In this document: positions 25,147-33,687 of the stretch, in pieces
How the letters are laid out: each line of letters starts with the position of its first letter
How positions within the stretch are numbered: the first letter of the stretch is position 1
NCBI RefSeq assembly: GCF_004345705.1
Contig: NZ_SLWV01000005.1
Coordinates: 62,001 to 126,000 of the forward strand
DNA: 64,000 bases
Source of the DNA: Marinisporobacter balticus
Lineage (GTDB): Bacteria; Bacillota; Clostridia; Peptostreptococcales; Thermotaleaceae
Direction: 5' to 3'
The notes under the pieces: generated by a model
The model's input: the letters and a program-made list of their open reading frames with translations, nothing else
Databases searched by the model: none
What the model was told of the DNA's origin: nothing
Translations under genes and position numbers: made by a program

Positions 25147-26097
25147 TTAGTTCTCCGTTTTCAATTTTCTCAAATTAATCATTGCATCGATAAATCCTAT
25201 TACCGCCATAATAAACATCCCACTGCCATTAAATACGAACAATGTATAAATAAGTATTCTAAGTAGTGTGTTCATCCGAAAAACATAAAGAAAATGGCTA
25301 ATCACAGCAAACCCTTGTAAGAAATAGACTAATTGAACGATTAAAAATATATTTAATACAAGGCTTTGATAATTTGCAAATCCAAAATATTGGGTAACTG
25401 TAGTAAGAATCATAATTAAAATCGTTCCCATAATGATATTCTTTGGTAACCGCAACCGTCTTAAAGGCGGTAATGGTTCTATTTTTTTGTCTATTTTCTT
25501 TAATATACCCATGGCAAACCTATAATTCATATAAGCAAAAAATGTTGAAACAATAATAATTTCTGCTGGAATAGACATGATCACTAACTCCACACCAGAC
25601 ACTATTGTTTTCTTTAATAGTTCTAGTTTATATGGTTCTATTCCTATTGTTTCATACATCTTTATTTGCATATTCATAGATTGTGCAAATGTTTCACTCA
25701 TTTGTTCAATCACATCTACGCCAAACGTTTTTGACGCCGACCCGATGGCTAAAAGAATGCTTATCAAAGATGTCAGTGTGCCTGCTCCTAACACTTTTTG
25801 TGCCGAATATCCTTTGTTCATCATATAAACGATCACAATAGCAGTCATTCCAAATACACCTACAAAAAACATTGAATAAATCCCTAAAACGCCTCCTGTG
25901 ATCACTCCCCAAGCAACAACAGATAAAATAGCAAAACCTGTTCCATACCGTTTTCCCAATATGATAAAAGAAGTAGGGATAAAAAGTATAAACAATGTTA
26001 GCACAGGTATATATACACCAACGATTGTAAAAATACTCATTAAAACGACCACCAATACGGCTTCAACTATTGCTCGTTTTTTTTCCTGCATATCCAA
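25147..26097 (-). CDS. yybS: YybS-family (DUF2232) integral membrane protein
   Basis: A 316-residue protein with about eight transmembrane segments, of the DUF2232/YybS family that precedes gdpP in many Firmicutes. The function is not established; the fold recalls substrate-binding S-components of ECF transporters. The start is either TTG at 26097, nine bases from GGAG, or the ATG two codons later. The stable link with gdpP suggests a membrane role connected to it, which is inference. Confidence 0.85.
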   Translation of the reverse strand: MDMQEKKRAIVEAVLVVVLMSIFTIVGVYIPVLTLFILFIPTSFIILGKRYGTGFAILSVVAWGVITGGVLGIYSMFFVGVFGMTAIVIVYMMNKGYSAQKVLGAGTLTSLISILLAIGSASKTFGVDVIEQMSETFAQSMNMQIKMYETIGIEPYKLELLKKTIVSGVELVIMSIPAEIIIVSTFFAYMNYRFAMGILKKIDKKIEPLPPLRRLRLPKNIIMGTILIMILTTVTQYFGFANYQSLVLNIFLIVQLVYFLQGFAVISHFLYVFRMNTLLRILIYTLFVFNGSGMFIMAVIGFIDAMINLRKLKTEN

Positions 26098-26109
26098 GTA
26101 ATATCACTC

Positions 26110-26436
26110 CTATTTCCTATTTCCATCTAAATATTGCTTTAACTCTGATAAATCTCCATGCCAATCCTCTATCTTATGTTTCTCCAAAATCCCTAATTTA
26201 ATTTTATCATCTATCTTCATATCGATCCTCGAAAATGGAATCCCTAATCTTTTTCCAAGAACATATGTCACTAAAATAATATTTGCAAGTACATCTACCA
26301 AAACATCTTGAGATCCATTCACCCCTCTTAGTAAAGATTCATATAGTGATGCAATGGTCATCAGTAACTCACTTTTTAACCATTCAATGGTTTTAATATT
26401 TCTAGTTATATCTATATTATGATCCCCTGGAGTCAT
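26110..26436 (-). CDS. MazG-like nucleotide pyrophosphohydrolase-fold protein
   Basis: A 108-residue all-helical protein. IKTIEWLKSELLMTIASLYESLLRG, then DVLVDVLANIILVTYVLGKRLGI and ending EKHKIEDWHGDLSELKQYL, matches the MazG-like family found at this position in clostridia. The acidic EExxE/ExxD metal-binding pattern of active MazG is not clear, so it may be inactive or have a structural role. GGGGGATGAGATAGAG precedes ATG. Next gene downstream is yybS, 12 bases away. Confidence 0.7.
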   Translation of the reverse strand: MTPGDHNIDITRNIKTIEWLKSELLMTIASLYESLLRGVNGSQDVLVDVLANIILVTYVLGKRLGIPFSRIDMKIDDKIKLGILEKHKIEDWHGDLSELKQYLDGNRK

Positions 26437-26537
26437 CTCTATCTCATCCCCCTTTATATATATTATAGCAGATTAACTTGTATTGTATATACTGCAATTA
26501 TAAAATTCGCATTATGCTATCGCATATGCTCATTTCG

Positions 26538-26577
26538 CCAACGAAATTTCAAAGAAGCCTCTTTGAAATTTCCGTTG
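26538..26577. repeat. Long near-perfect inverted repeat between rpsR and the MazG-like gene
   Basis: CAACGAAATTTCAAAGA pairs with TCTTTGAAATTTCGTTG, a 17-base-pair stem broken only by one extra C, around a four-base loop. No T-run follows on either strand, and a separate terminator for rpsR lies about 25 bases away. It may be a repeated palindromic element, a decayed inverted-repeat transposon end or an RNA-processing hairpin. Confidence 0.8.
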
Positions 26578-26596
26578 CTCAAAATTCCTGATAAGC

Positions 26597-26629
26597 AAAA
26601 AAGAGAAGTGATTGCTCACTCCTCTTTTT
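26597..26629 (-). terminator. Terminator after rpsR
   Basis: Inverted repeat AAAAAGAG-AAGTGA / TCACT-CCTCTTTTT with a short loop lies just beyond the rpsR stop codon, with a T-rich tail on the minus strand. It ends the rpsF-ssb-rpsR operon. Confidence 0.8.
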
Positions 26630-26630
26630 A

Positions 26631-26858
26631 TTATTCCGCTGTATATGGTAATAATGCAACAATTCTTGATCTCTTGATCGCTGTTGTCAATGCTCTTTGA
26701 TGTGTTGCACACGTACCTGAAATTCTTCTTGGAAGTATTTTACCTCTTTCAGTAACATATTTGCCAAGCGTTCTAATATCTTTGTAATCTATTTTTTTAG
26801 ATTTATCCGCACAGAAAGTACACACTTTTTTCTTGCGTCCACGTCTTTTTGGTTTCAT
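26631..26858 (-). CDS. rpsR: Ribosomal protein S18
   Basis: A 75-residue small-subunit protein with a basic N-terminus (MKPKRRGRKKKVCTFC), the DYKDIRTLGKYVTERGKILPRR core and C-terminal TAIKRSRIVALLPY, all diagnostic. It retains a cysteine pair of the zinc-binding type (CTFC) near the start. ATG at 26858 is seven bases after GGAGGGG; the ATG two codons earlier sits against the ribosome binding site. It is last in the rpsF-ssb-rpsR operon. Confidence 0.97.
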   Translation of the reverse strand: MKPKRRGRKKKVCTFCADKSKKIDYKDIRTLGKYVTERGKILPRRISGTCATHQRALTTAIKRSRIVALLPYTAE

Positions 26859-26878
26859 TTTCATTCCCCTCCTTTTTT

Positions 26879-27280
26879 TTAGAATGGAATATCGTCATCG
26901 TCATCAATGGCTTGGAACCCATCTGTGTCTACTGGAGATGGATTAAATCCCCCACCTTGATCATTTCTACTCTGTTTCGTATCTAGAAATTGTACCGTAA
27001 ATGCTACGATTTCTGTATTATAATGTTTTACGCCATCTTTTTCATAGTTATTATTTCGAATACTTCCTTGTACCGCAACAAGACTTCCCTTTGTTAAGAA
27101 GTTAGCGCAGTTTTCAGCTGGTTTATTCCATACAACTATTCTAAAAAAATCCGTCTGTTTCTCTGGACCAAATCCTCGATCTACTGCTATACTAAAGGTG
27201 GCAACTGCTTTTCCGCTTCCTGCTGCAAAACGAAGTTCCGGATCTCTCGTTAGTCTTCCGATTAATATTACCTGATTCAT
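26879..27280 (-). CDS. ssb: Single-stranded DNA-binding protein
   Basis: A 133-residue SSB with the OB-fold (MNQVILIGRLTRDPELRF, then DFFRIVVWNKPAENCANFL and GSLVAVQGSIRNNNYE) and the acidic C-terminal tip DDDDIPF that binds partner proteins. It protects single-stranded DNA during replication and repair. It lies between rpsF and rpsR as in most Firmicutes. Confidence 0.98.
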   Translation of the reverse strand: MNQVILIGRLTRDPELRFAAGSGKAVATFSIAVDRGFGPEKQTDFFRIVVWNKPAENCANFLTKGSLVAVQGSIRNNNYEKDGVKHYNTEIVAFTVQFLDTKQSRNDQGGGFNPSPVDTDGFQAIDDDDDIPF

Positions 27281-27300
27281 CAAAATCCCACCTTATAAAT

Positions 27301-27588
27301 TTACTTTTCTTCAAGATTAACGATTAGATGTCTCATTACGTCATCAGAAATTCTGAAATTTCTGTCTAACTCTTTTGGTACATCAATGCTTGCCTTGAAG
27401 TTTATTACAACGTAGTAACCATCATTGATTTTATTGATTTCATAAGCTAACTTTCTGTTACCCCATAGATCAACCTTTTCAATCTCACCATCAGCTTCGA
27501 TGATTCCTTTGAATTTCTCGATTACTGCATTTCTTTTTTCTTCTTCAAGGTTTGACTTTAATATGAACATTACTTCATATTTTCTCAT
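27301..27588 (-). CDS. rpsF: Ribosomal protein S6
   Basis: The 95-residue S6 fold begins MRKYEVMFILKSNLEEE and contains VDLWGNRKLAYEINKINDGYYVVINF, then a C-terminal DDVMRHLIVNL. It binds 16S rRNA together with S18, which is encoded two genes downstream. First gene of the operon, with a structured leader upstream and a GGGAGGTGG ribosome binding site. Confidence 0.98.
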   Translation of the reverse strand: MRKYEVMFILKSNLEEEKRNAVIEKFKGIIEADGEIEKVDLWGNRKLAYEINKINDGYYVVINFKASIDVPKELDRNFRISDDVMRHLIVNLEEK

Positions 27589-27599
27589 TATTTTCCACC

Positions 27600-27660
27600 T
27601 CCCTACGGACTGATTCGGTCCTGAATAAACAGGACAGAGAGTACAATCTCACATCATGGT
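27600..27660 (-). promoter_or_regulatory. Structured rpsF leader, candidate S6:S18 autoregulatory site
   Basis: The minus-strand leader just before rpsF forms GTCCTG-TTTATT-CAGGAC, followed by CCG and an alternative pairing GGAC/GTCC that would exclude it (27607-27621). S6:S18 operons in many bacteria carry a leader hairpin with a CCG element bound by the S6-S18 complex as feedback control. The position, the hairpin and the CCG fit, but a covariance-model match was not run. Confidence 0.5.
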
Positions 27661-27698
27661 ATTATATCAGTTATTCTAAAAATATGCAAGGATAAAAC

Positions 27699-27722
27699 AA
27701 AAAAGCCGAAAAACGGCTTTTT
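27699..27722 (-). terminator. Terminator of the aminotransferase gene
   Basis: Inverted repeat AAAAGCCG / CGGCTTTT with an A-rich loop, overlapping the stop codon of the upstream aminotransferase. It insulates that gene from the rpsF operon, although the hairpin is very close to the stop. Confidence 0.8.
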
Positions 27723-28908
27723 ATTTTCCAAGTTCCTCTTTTATTACTTCTGCAAGTCTTTTAATACCCTCTACAATTTTTTCATCTGGCATATTTGAAT
27801 AATTTAATCTAAAAGCATTTTCACGCCCACCATTTGGGAAAAATGAACCTCCTGGTACGTATGCAACTTGCTTTTCTAAAGCTTTAACCATCATTTCCTT
27901 TGCATTTAATGCTTCAGGCAATTGTACCCAAGTAAATAATCCGCCTTCTGGATATGTAAATGTTATTTCTTCTGGGAAATTTTCCTTCATTGTATTGATC
28001 ATTAAATCACGACGTTTACCATATACTTCTTTAATCTTTTCTACATGGGCATCAAAATCATACATTTCCATAAATTTATTGATTTCCATCTGAGAAATCG
28101 TGCTTGTTTGTAAATCTGCTGCTTGTTTTACAAAAATGAACCTTTCAAGAATTTCATGTGGCGCATATACCCATCCTAGTCTCATTCCTGGAGCAAATGT
28201 TTTGGAGAATGTTCCTAAGAATATAACACGGTCTTCTGTATCAAAAGCTTTGACAGATGGTGGTATTTCTCCTTCAAATCTTAATTCTCCATAAGGATTA
28301 TCTTCAACAATTGGCAGATCATATTTATTTGCAATTTCTACTAGTTCTTTACGACGCTGCACAGACCATGTTTTTCCCGTGGGATTTTGAAAATCTGGTA
28401 TCACATAAATCATCTTTGCTTCCGGTGTTTCTGCTAATTTTCTTTCTAAATCTTCCATAACCATACCATGATCATCTGTATCTACTTCTACAAAATTACA
28501 TTCGTAAGCTTTAAATGCATTAATGGCTCCTAAATAACTAGGACTTTCACAAACCACTACATCTCCTGGGTTTAAAAAGATTCTACCTGCAAAATCTAAT
28601 CCTTGTTGTGAACCACTAAGCATAAGAATATCATCTGGTTGTGCATTTATATCAAACTTTTTCATTCTTTCAACGATTTTCTCTCTTAATGGTAAAAAAC
28701 CTTCTGTTGTACTATATTGAAGTGCCTTTTGTCCACCTTCTTCTAATACTTTTTTTGAAACCTCTTTCATTGCTTCAACAGGAAATAATTCAGGAGCTGG
28801 AAGTCCTCCTGCAAAAGATATTATTTCTGGTCGTGCTGTTAATTTTAGGAGTTCACGTATTTCAGAAGCACCCATTTTTTCCATACGTTTTGCATACTTA
28901 ATCGCCAT
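27721..28908 (-). CDS. PLP-dependent aminotransferase (class I, 2-aminoadipate/MocR-like)
   Basis: A 395-residue fold-type I aminotransferase. It begins with KYAKRMEKMGASEIRELLKL and ISFAGGLPAPELFP, typical of the LysN/2-aminoadipate group. PLP-binding motifs are the PDFQNPTG loop, the EDNPYGELRF aspartate/tyrosine site and LGTFSKTFAPGMRLGW, where the Lys in FSKT forms the Schiff base. ATG at 28908 follows GGAGGTG; the longer frame upstream lacks a site. Related enzymes act on branched-chain, aromatic or aminoadipate substrates, and the exact one is not evident. No helix-turn-helix is fused to it. Confidence 0.9.
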   Translation of the reverse strand: MAIKYAKRMEKMGASEIRELLKLTARPEIISFAGGLPAPELFPVEAMKEVSKKVLEEGGQKALQYSTTEGFLPLREKIVERMKKFDINAQPDDILMLSGSQQGLDFAGRIFLNPGDVVVCESPSYLGAINAFKAYECNFVEVDTDDHGMVMEDLERKLAETPEAKMIYVIPDFQNPTGKTWSVQRRKELVEIANKYDLPIVEDNPYGELRFEGEIPPSVKAFDTEDRVIFLGTFSKTFAPGMRLGWVYAPHEILERFIFVKQAADLQTSTISQMEINKFMEMYDFDAHVEKIKEVYGKRRDLMINTMKENFPEEITFTYPEGGLFTWVQLPEALNAKEMMVKALEKQVAYVPGGSFFPNGGRENAFRLNYSNMPDEKIVEGIKRLAEVIKEELGK

Positions 28909-29031
28909 ATAAAACACCTCCAAAATTATAATATTTAAAAACACCTTGATTCCGTTTATTATATCATAAAATTTGTTGTCATTTTCACAGTTTTTGGAAT
29001 TTATCTTTCCTGCTAAAAGTTATTCTACGCT

Positions 29032-29226
29032 TTATTCTTCTTTTCTTTCAATTATTTTCTTTATTCTCTTTTCAAATTTCACTCTAGGAATCCATACTTG
29101 CTTATCACAGCCTAAACATCTTATGCGAAAATCTATCCCGGTCCTCATAATTTCAAATTGATTACTCCCACAAGGATGATTTTTTTTCACTTGTACAACA
29201 TCTCCAACTCTCAAATCCATAGGCAT
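29032..29226 (-). CDS. DUF951-family small protein
   Basis: A 64-residue protein MDLRVGDVVQVKKNHPCGSN, with a second cysteine pair CLGCDKQVWIPR, of the DUF951 family. CxxC-like positions (HPCG and CLGC) suggest a zinc ribbon. It is highly conserved in Firmicutes, often next to mscS and near the replication genes, but its function is unknown. AAGGGTG precedes ATG. The mscS gene follows on the same strand after the inverted repeat at 29255, in reverse order, so it is upstream of this gene in transcription. Confidence 0.85.
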   Translation of the reverse strand: MPMDLRVGDVVQVKKNHPCGSNQFEIMRTGIDFRIRCLGCDKQVWIPRVKFEKRIKKIIERKEE

Positions 29227-29254
29227 AAGACTTCACCCTTCCTTTTTTTCTACA

Positions 29255-29286
29255 CAATTGCCCGAAACAAAGGTTTCGGGCAATTG
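29255..29286 (-). terminator. Hairpin downstream of the MscS gene (weak terminator)
   Basis: Perfect 14-base inverted repeat CAATTGCCCGAAAC / GTTTCGGGCAATTG with a four-base loop. The minus-strand tail GTGTAG is poor, with a T-run only about ten bases later, so termination may be partial and read-through to the DUF951 gene likely. Confidence 0.6.
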
Positions 29287-29298
29287 TTATATGATTTC

Positions 29299-30198
29299 TT
29301 AACTTTTTTGTTTCTGAATAAGAACTCTTCTTGGATAAGGGATTTCTATTCCCTTCTCATCAAATCTTTCTTTAATCCGCTTTCTAAGTTCTCTTTCTAC
29401 TGCCCACTGCTGCATTGGTACTGTCTTTGCTACTATTGATATAACAATATCAGATTCTCCTAAATTTGTCACCCCTAAAACAGTAGGTCCTTCTTTAATT
29501 TTCTCATTTTCTTTTGCAATTTCTTCACATAATTCACTTAAAACCTTTATTGCATTGTCTATATTTTCTTCATAAGCAATCCCTACATCTACCAATGCGC
29601 GCATAGCCCCTTTGCATTTATTGGTTACTTTATTAATCGATCCATTTGGAATAATATGTAGATCTCCATTGAAATCTCGAATCATGGTAATCCTCAGGGT
29701 CATATCTTCAACAATCCCGGATTGATCTCCAATGGCTACATGATCTCCAATTTGAAATTGATCTTCTAGTAAAATAAAAAATCCTGTAATAACATCACGT
29801 ACTAGATTTTGTGCACCAAAACCAATTGCCAATCCTCCGATTCCAGCAGCAGCAATGAGAGAAGAAATACTGATGCCAAATATAGCAAGTATTGATGTAC
29901 ATCCCACGAAATAAATGGTATATTTCATAATACTGTTTATAATCCCTTTGATGGTATCAAATCTTTTTTCTTCTCCTACAAGCTTAAACTTTGCTCTATT
30001 ATCAAAAAATTTATTTATTACCATAGTAGAAAAGCGGATGGCAATGCTCATAACAAATAATATTAAAATGATTTTTATGAAGTTCCCTGTATAGATACTC
30101 AATTTTTCAGGATTTGTATAGTTTTTAAAAACCTCTTTTACTTTATGCATAAAATCCAATGACGAACATTCCCCTTTCATAAATACTATTGTTTTCAT
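29299..30198 (-). CDS. MscS-family mechanosensitive ion channel
   Basis: Small-conductance mechanosensitive channel of about 290 residues that opens on hypo-osmotic stress. Three N-terminal membrane segments (about 35-55, 80-100, 105-130) are followed by the pore helix and vestibule: AAAGIGGLAIGFGAQNLVRDVITGFFILLEDQFQIGDHVAIGD, then the beta domain. The start is unsure: ATG at 30198 has only a weak site, while a TTG at 30159 follows AAAGGGGA by ten bases and gives a protein starting MDFMHKV. It is similar to the YkuT/YggB group of Firmicutes. Confidence 0.92.
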   Translation of the reverse strand: MKTIVFMKGECSSLDFMHKVKEVFKNYTNPEKLSIYTGNFIKIILILFVMSIAIRFSTMVINKFFDNRAKFKLVGEEKRFDTIKGIINSIMKYTIYFVGCTSILAIFGISISSLIAAAGIGGLAIGFGAQNLVRDVITGFFILLEDQFQIGDHVAIGDQSGIVEDMTLRITMIRDFNGDLHIIPNGSINKVTNKCKGAMRALVDVGIAYEENIDNAIKVLSELCEEIAKENEKIKEGPTVLGVTNLGESDIVISIVAKTVPMQQWAVERELRKRIKERFDEKGIEIPYPRRVLIQKQKS

Positions 30199-30200
30199 CT

Positions 30201-30461
30201 CTAAGAAATAGGTGTCACCATCTTATTTTTTCCTATTTTTTTAATTTTAAATAAACTAACCTTTTCTTGGTCTGACCCTAAAGCTTTCATAACCTCTGAA
30301 AATTTTTCTAATGAAAATTTTATAGAAAGCCCACAACTTGCACTAATTTCTCGTGGTGTAGGAATTGTTTCTATGGTAAAATCTTTTTTTAGACGCGTCT
30401 CTGTTTGAATCGCATGATGGGTAGATTCAAAAGATATGACGTAAAATTCTTGTTCTAACAT
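30201..30461 (-). CDS. DUF3343 small protein
   Basis: An 86-residue protein (MLEQEFYVISFESTHHAIQTE, then PTPREISASCGLSIKF) of the DUF3343 family. It occurs beside yedF and often selenium-metabolism genes. ATG at 30461 is preferred because GAGGAG lies eight bases before it. A conserved SCGLS motif with one Cys may be a thiol or selenium carrier site, but no activity is proven. Confidence 0.8.
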   Translation of the reverse strand: MLEQEFYVISFESTHHAIQTETRLKKDFTIETIPTPREISASCGLSIKFSLEKFSEVMKALGSDQEKVSLFKIKKIGKNKMVTPIS

Positions 30462-30473
30462 GCACATTCTCCT

Positions 30474-31061
30474 CTATAGGGTTACTCTATTTTTTGAACC
30501 GTGAAACGCATCAACAATCGCATACATATTTGATACACTTCCTACTGCTCGTTTATCTTTTAGATGAAAATAGTCTAGACAAGTTCCACAAACTAGAACC
30601 TCTACCCCTTCACTTTCTAACTGCTTCAGATATCCAAGGACTTCGGATCCTTCTGTCGTTAATTTTACTCCACTATTCATAAATAACAAAGTCTTTGGAT
30701 AAGGTGTATATTCTGTTAGTGTATACACATACCCTTTCATTAATATTTTCCCTAATTCTTCAGAACCTTCTCCTAAAGTATCACTGCCAAATAAAATAGC
30801 CAAATCTCTTTCTTGATCTATTTCACAAAGAATTTCTTCCCCAGCTTCCCCTTTAGACATTTGAACATAAAAATCTTTTTCTACTTCTTTTATCACTACA
30901 TCAAAATGTAAACTTTTTGCAAGCTTTATTACATTTTGCATTGCTACTTCATTATCTACAATGGTTGTAATACTTCCCTCAGTTAATTGATCTAGAACTT
31001 TCTTTGTTTCAATAACTGGTTTTGGACAGCTTAAACCTCTTGCATCTACTTGTTTATTCAT
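30474..31061 (-). CDS. yedF: YedF: TusA-like plus DsrE-like sulfurtransferase-family protein
   Basis: A 195-residue two-domain protein. The N-terminal TusA/SirA-like domain has DARGLSCPKPVIETKK (CPxP with Cys12). The C-terminal DsrE-like domain (about 85-195) contains FMNSGVKLTTEGSEV and the conserved CGTCLDYF segment. YedF proteins travel with selenophosphate synthetase and DUF3343 genes, and are thought to handle selenium or persulfide sulfur. That is family knowledge, not shown here. The DUF3343 gene is 13 bases downstream. Confidence 0.9.
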   Translation of the reverse strand: MNKQVDARGLSCPKPVIETKKVLDQLTEGSITTIVDNEVAMQNVIKLAKSLHFDVVIKEVEKDFYVQMSKGEAGEEILCEIDQERDLAILFGSDTLGEGSEELGKILMKGYVYTLTEYTPYPKTLLFMNSGVKLTTEGSEVLGYLKQLESEGVEVLVCGTCLDYFHLKDKRAVGSVSNMYAIVDAFHGSKNRVTL

Positions 31062-31189
31062 TCTTTTATCCCCTCCATATATTTATTCCCTATACTACTA
31101 AAGGTAATCATAATTTTATTATAATCTATATCTCCTGTTTAAATCCTATAGAATTTTTCTATAGGTCGTCTAATTTTTATAAGAAATAT

Positions 31190-31888
31190 CTATCCTTTTA
31201 TAGCAATCTGAATCAATCCAATGATCGGGTTATGATCATATAAAACATTGGCAATGATAGATTTTTCTAATCCTTCTACAAAAATAGATGCATCCATCAT
31301 TGTTATAAATGGTGTTATGATTGCAAGAAAAATAAATACAATCAATAATCCCTTTACAAGCCCAAAAACAACACCACCTAAACGATTAAACTGCTTCAAT
31401 ACAGGAAGAGAAGCAATCCCATCAAGTAGATGTCCTATAATAAACAACAGTATTTTTACTGCAAAAAACAGAATGAGTATACTTATAAAATCTATAAACA
31501 TTCTTGCTAAAACATCGGATAAGTAACTGTGAACGCCCTCCATCGCACGCTCGCTATACACATGCATTGTATCACTCTTCATCAATAAATTTTCTATACT
31601 CTTTGGAAACTTTAAAACTTCAAAAATATTATTTTCTACAATGCCTTCTGCTACAACATGATCATTTGTAGCTGTTTGAAATCTTTTTCCTATATATGCT
31701 TGTACTTTTATAAAAATTGTTGAATGCACCATAATATATTTTGAAACCAATGGATAATATATTTTTGCTACAATACCCGCTATAATAAAGCTCCCCATAT
31801 AGAAGAAAGACAAAATCAATCCATTTTTCCATCCTTTAATCATATTTATAGTAAATATAACAATAATCAAAACATCAAGCCAACTCAT
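31190..31888 (-). CDS. CvpA-family membrane protein
   Basis: A 232-residue protein with four membrane segments and the CvpA motif MSWLDVLIIVIFTINMIKGWKNGLI at the start. The later segment IASLPVLKQFNRLGGVVFGLVKGLL is also typical. The family includes colicin V production protein and Firmicute proteins linked to membrane or division functions; the reaction is unknown. GGGGTGTTGTC lies before ATG. Confidence 0.85.
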   Translation of the reverse strand: MSWLDVLIIVIFTINMIKGWKNGLILSFFYMGSFIIAGIVAKIYYPLVSKYIMVHSTIFIKVQAYIGKRFQTATNDHVVAEGIVENNIFEVLKFPKSIENLLMKSDTMHVYSERAMEGVHSYLSDVLARMFIDFISILILFFAVKILLFIIGHLLDGIASLPVLKQFNRLGGVVFGLVKGLLIVFIFLAIITPFITMMDASIFVEGLEKSIIANVLYDHNPIIGLIQIAIKG

Positions 31889-31911
31889 GACAACACCCCT
31901 ATTACTATTTT

Positions 31912-33048
31912 TTAATCTTTACTTTTATTCTTCACCTGCATGATCTCTATTTTATTTTTCAAAACCAATATTAATTTGTTATCAGAAAACATATATACAG
32001 ATTGAATATCATTGTGGATTTTCTTTTCCATAAGCTGTTTCCCTTTTTTGAAAATAAAATACAATGTACGATCTGTAAATGCAACAACATTCTCCCCTTT
32101 ACTATCCATCCCTAAAACTTCTCCTTGAATAGGAATCTTGCTTTCTTCTTTACCCTCCATCTCTACAATCCATATATAATTTCTGTTTTTTGTATCAATA
32201 ATCGTTCTTCTATTGTCAATCAAGTGCATAGCAATAAACCCCTGCTGGTTCCAAGCTACTCTGTTCACATCACCAGGAATATCTATACTCCCTAGTAATG
32301 CATCTTCTTTACTGAAAACCATTAATTTTTTATCCCCAACGCACATTATCTGATTGTTATCACTAAAAAATACGTTACTAATGATTTGGTTCGTATAGGT
32401 ATTCCCTCCTAAAAGTTTTCCTTCCTTCGCATAGAGTGCAACATTTGTTTCAATTTTATTCTTTTCTATGCCCATAACAGATATAGCAACGTTCCCTTCC
32501 TCATCTGAAATATTTATATCTATAATCGTTCCTTGATCTACACGAATCTTTCCTGCTTCTTTTCCTTCCATATTGAATATATGTATTTCACTATTCTCTT
32601 CATTTTCATAATATAGTGCAATAATCCCTTCTTTATTACACACAAAATCCCCTATTGATTTTTTTAAATCAACTTCCCATACGATATTGCCCCCATCATC
32701 ATAAGCGGTAATTTGTCCTGTTTCTTTATTGGCCAAAAAAATTAAATTTCCACCAGTTCTCATTATCGGATCTTTTGCCACTTTTTCTTTCTTCCATTTT
32801 TCTTCTCCTGCTAGCGTAACGCGCTTCAACTTATTTTCATTATAAATAATCATATCCTCTTTAAACGGAAGGACAATCAAGTTTTTTTCGTTCTCATAAT
32901 CTATAGTAACAATTGTTTGAAAGTCCAACGCGCCATATCCTAAAAGACTCTTTGCTGTTTTTATAAGCTTAACTCCGCCTAATATCAGCATGAATATAAG
33001 TATAAGCACCATAATCTTAAAGCGAATCTGCCTTCTTTTTCTAGTCAT
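31912..33048 (-). CDS. Membrane-anchored beta-propeller protein (DUF5711-like)
   Basis: A 378-residue protein with a basic N-terminus, one transmembrane segment (about 11-33) and a large extracytoplasmic domain made of repeated four-stranded blades (EEKWKKEKVAKDPIM, GNIVWEVDLKK and GKEAGKIRVDQG are typical blade edges). It belongs to the PQQ-like propeller proteins found next to CvpA genes in clostridia. The function is unknown, possibly a scaffold at the envelope. ATG at 33048 follows AGGAGGAGG. The CvpA gene is 24 bases downstream. Confidence 0.75.
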   Translation of the reverse strand: MTRKRRQIRFKIMVLILIFMLILGGVKLIKTAKSLLGYGALDFQTIVTIDYENEKNLIVLPFKEDMIIYNENKLKRVTLAGEEKWKKEKVAKDPIMRTGGNLIFLANKETGQITAYDDGGNIVWEVDLKKSIGDFVCNKEGIIALYYENEENSEIHIFNMEGKEAGKIRVDQGTIIDINISDEEGNVAISVMGIEKNKIETNVALYAKEGKLLGGNTYTNQIISNVFFSDNNQIMCVGDKKLMVFSKEDALLGSIDIPGDVNRVAWNQQGFIAMHLIDNRRTIIDTKNRNYIWIVEMEGKEESKIPIQGEVLGMDSKGENVVAFTDRTLYFIFKKGKQLMEKKIHNDIQSVYMFSDNKLILVLKNKIEIMQVKNKSKD

Positions 33049-33551
33049 GTATCCTCCTCCTGCTAAGAAATCCACAAAAATAAATTCACGCATCTCCCTT
33101 GATATTGAAAATATTTTTTTCTTATCTCTAAAATTACAATATGTTATCTTATATTCTCGTAAACTTATAGAAATCCTCCATTTTTCATTGATCTCTACAC
33201 ATAAATCTATTCATTATTAATACACTATTTTTTATCCGGGTATATAGAATCAATCATTTTTCTAATGAACGAACTAAAAAAAGTAACCGCCAATCATGAT
33301 AAGCACTTTCGCTATATTACGTCAAAAATTTAACAGTAATATTATTCATTATTGTAAATTTATTGATATTATTTAGTTTGTCAACAAACATACATGTTTT
33401 ATGGATTAACACTATATATGTTGAAGAATTCGTTTTCCTAAAATAAATGTTTTTTAAGAAAGCTATTTATTTTATTCTAAATGTATGTTATTATAATTGT
33501 ATAAAGTTAATTATTTAACAATAAAATTTATTATGAAAGAAGATGATATAG
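33049..33551. other. AT-rich gap between divergent genes
   Basis: About 500 bases of AT-rich DNA. It should hold the minus-strand promoter of the propeller operon and a plus-strand promoter for the small frame at 33552 (a TATAAT near 33493). I find no known RNA, repeat or longer coding frame. Confidence 0.3.
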
Positions 33552-33659
33552 ATGTTATTAAGATTAATAACCATGACTGTGGCTGTTCTAATTATAAGAT
33601 ATGTATCTACCATCAATCAAATGGAAAAATCAAATAAAAATAAGCATCATCTATATTAA
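33552..33659 (+). CDS. Possible small membrane protein (35 residues)
   Basis: A frame starting at ATG 33552 encodes a hydrophobic helix (LLRLITMTVAVLIIRYV) and a short basic tail (EKSNKNKHHLY). It ends directly against a strong terminator hairpin. The ribosome binding site is weak (AAAGAAG, about ten bases upstream). An overlapping frame from 33533 encodes a different 34-residue peptide with CGC and C residues and no ribosome binding site. A real transcript is suggested by the terminator, but which frame is used, if any, is open. Confidence 0.3.
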   Translation: MLLRLITMTVAVLIIRYVSTINQMEKSNKNKHHLY

Positions 33660-33687
33660 AAAAGTAAGGAATTCCTTACTTTTTTTC
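33658..33687. terminator. Bidirectional terminator
   Basis: Perfect palindrome AAAAAAGTAAGGA / TCCTTACTTTTTT centred on GAATTC, with T-runs on both strands. It ends the small plus-strand frame and the minus-strand antiporter gene is 62 bases away. Confidence 0.88.

Noticed and set aside
22687..26436. Several plus-strand frames of 60-100 codons opposite rplI, gdpP and yybS
   Set aside because: They are shadows of conserved genes in the opposite strand, without ribosome binding sites or recognisable motifs.
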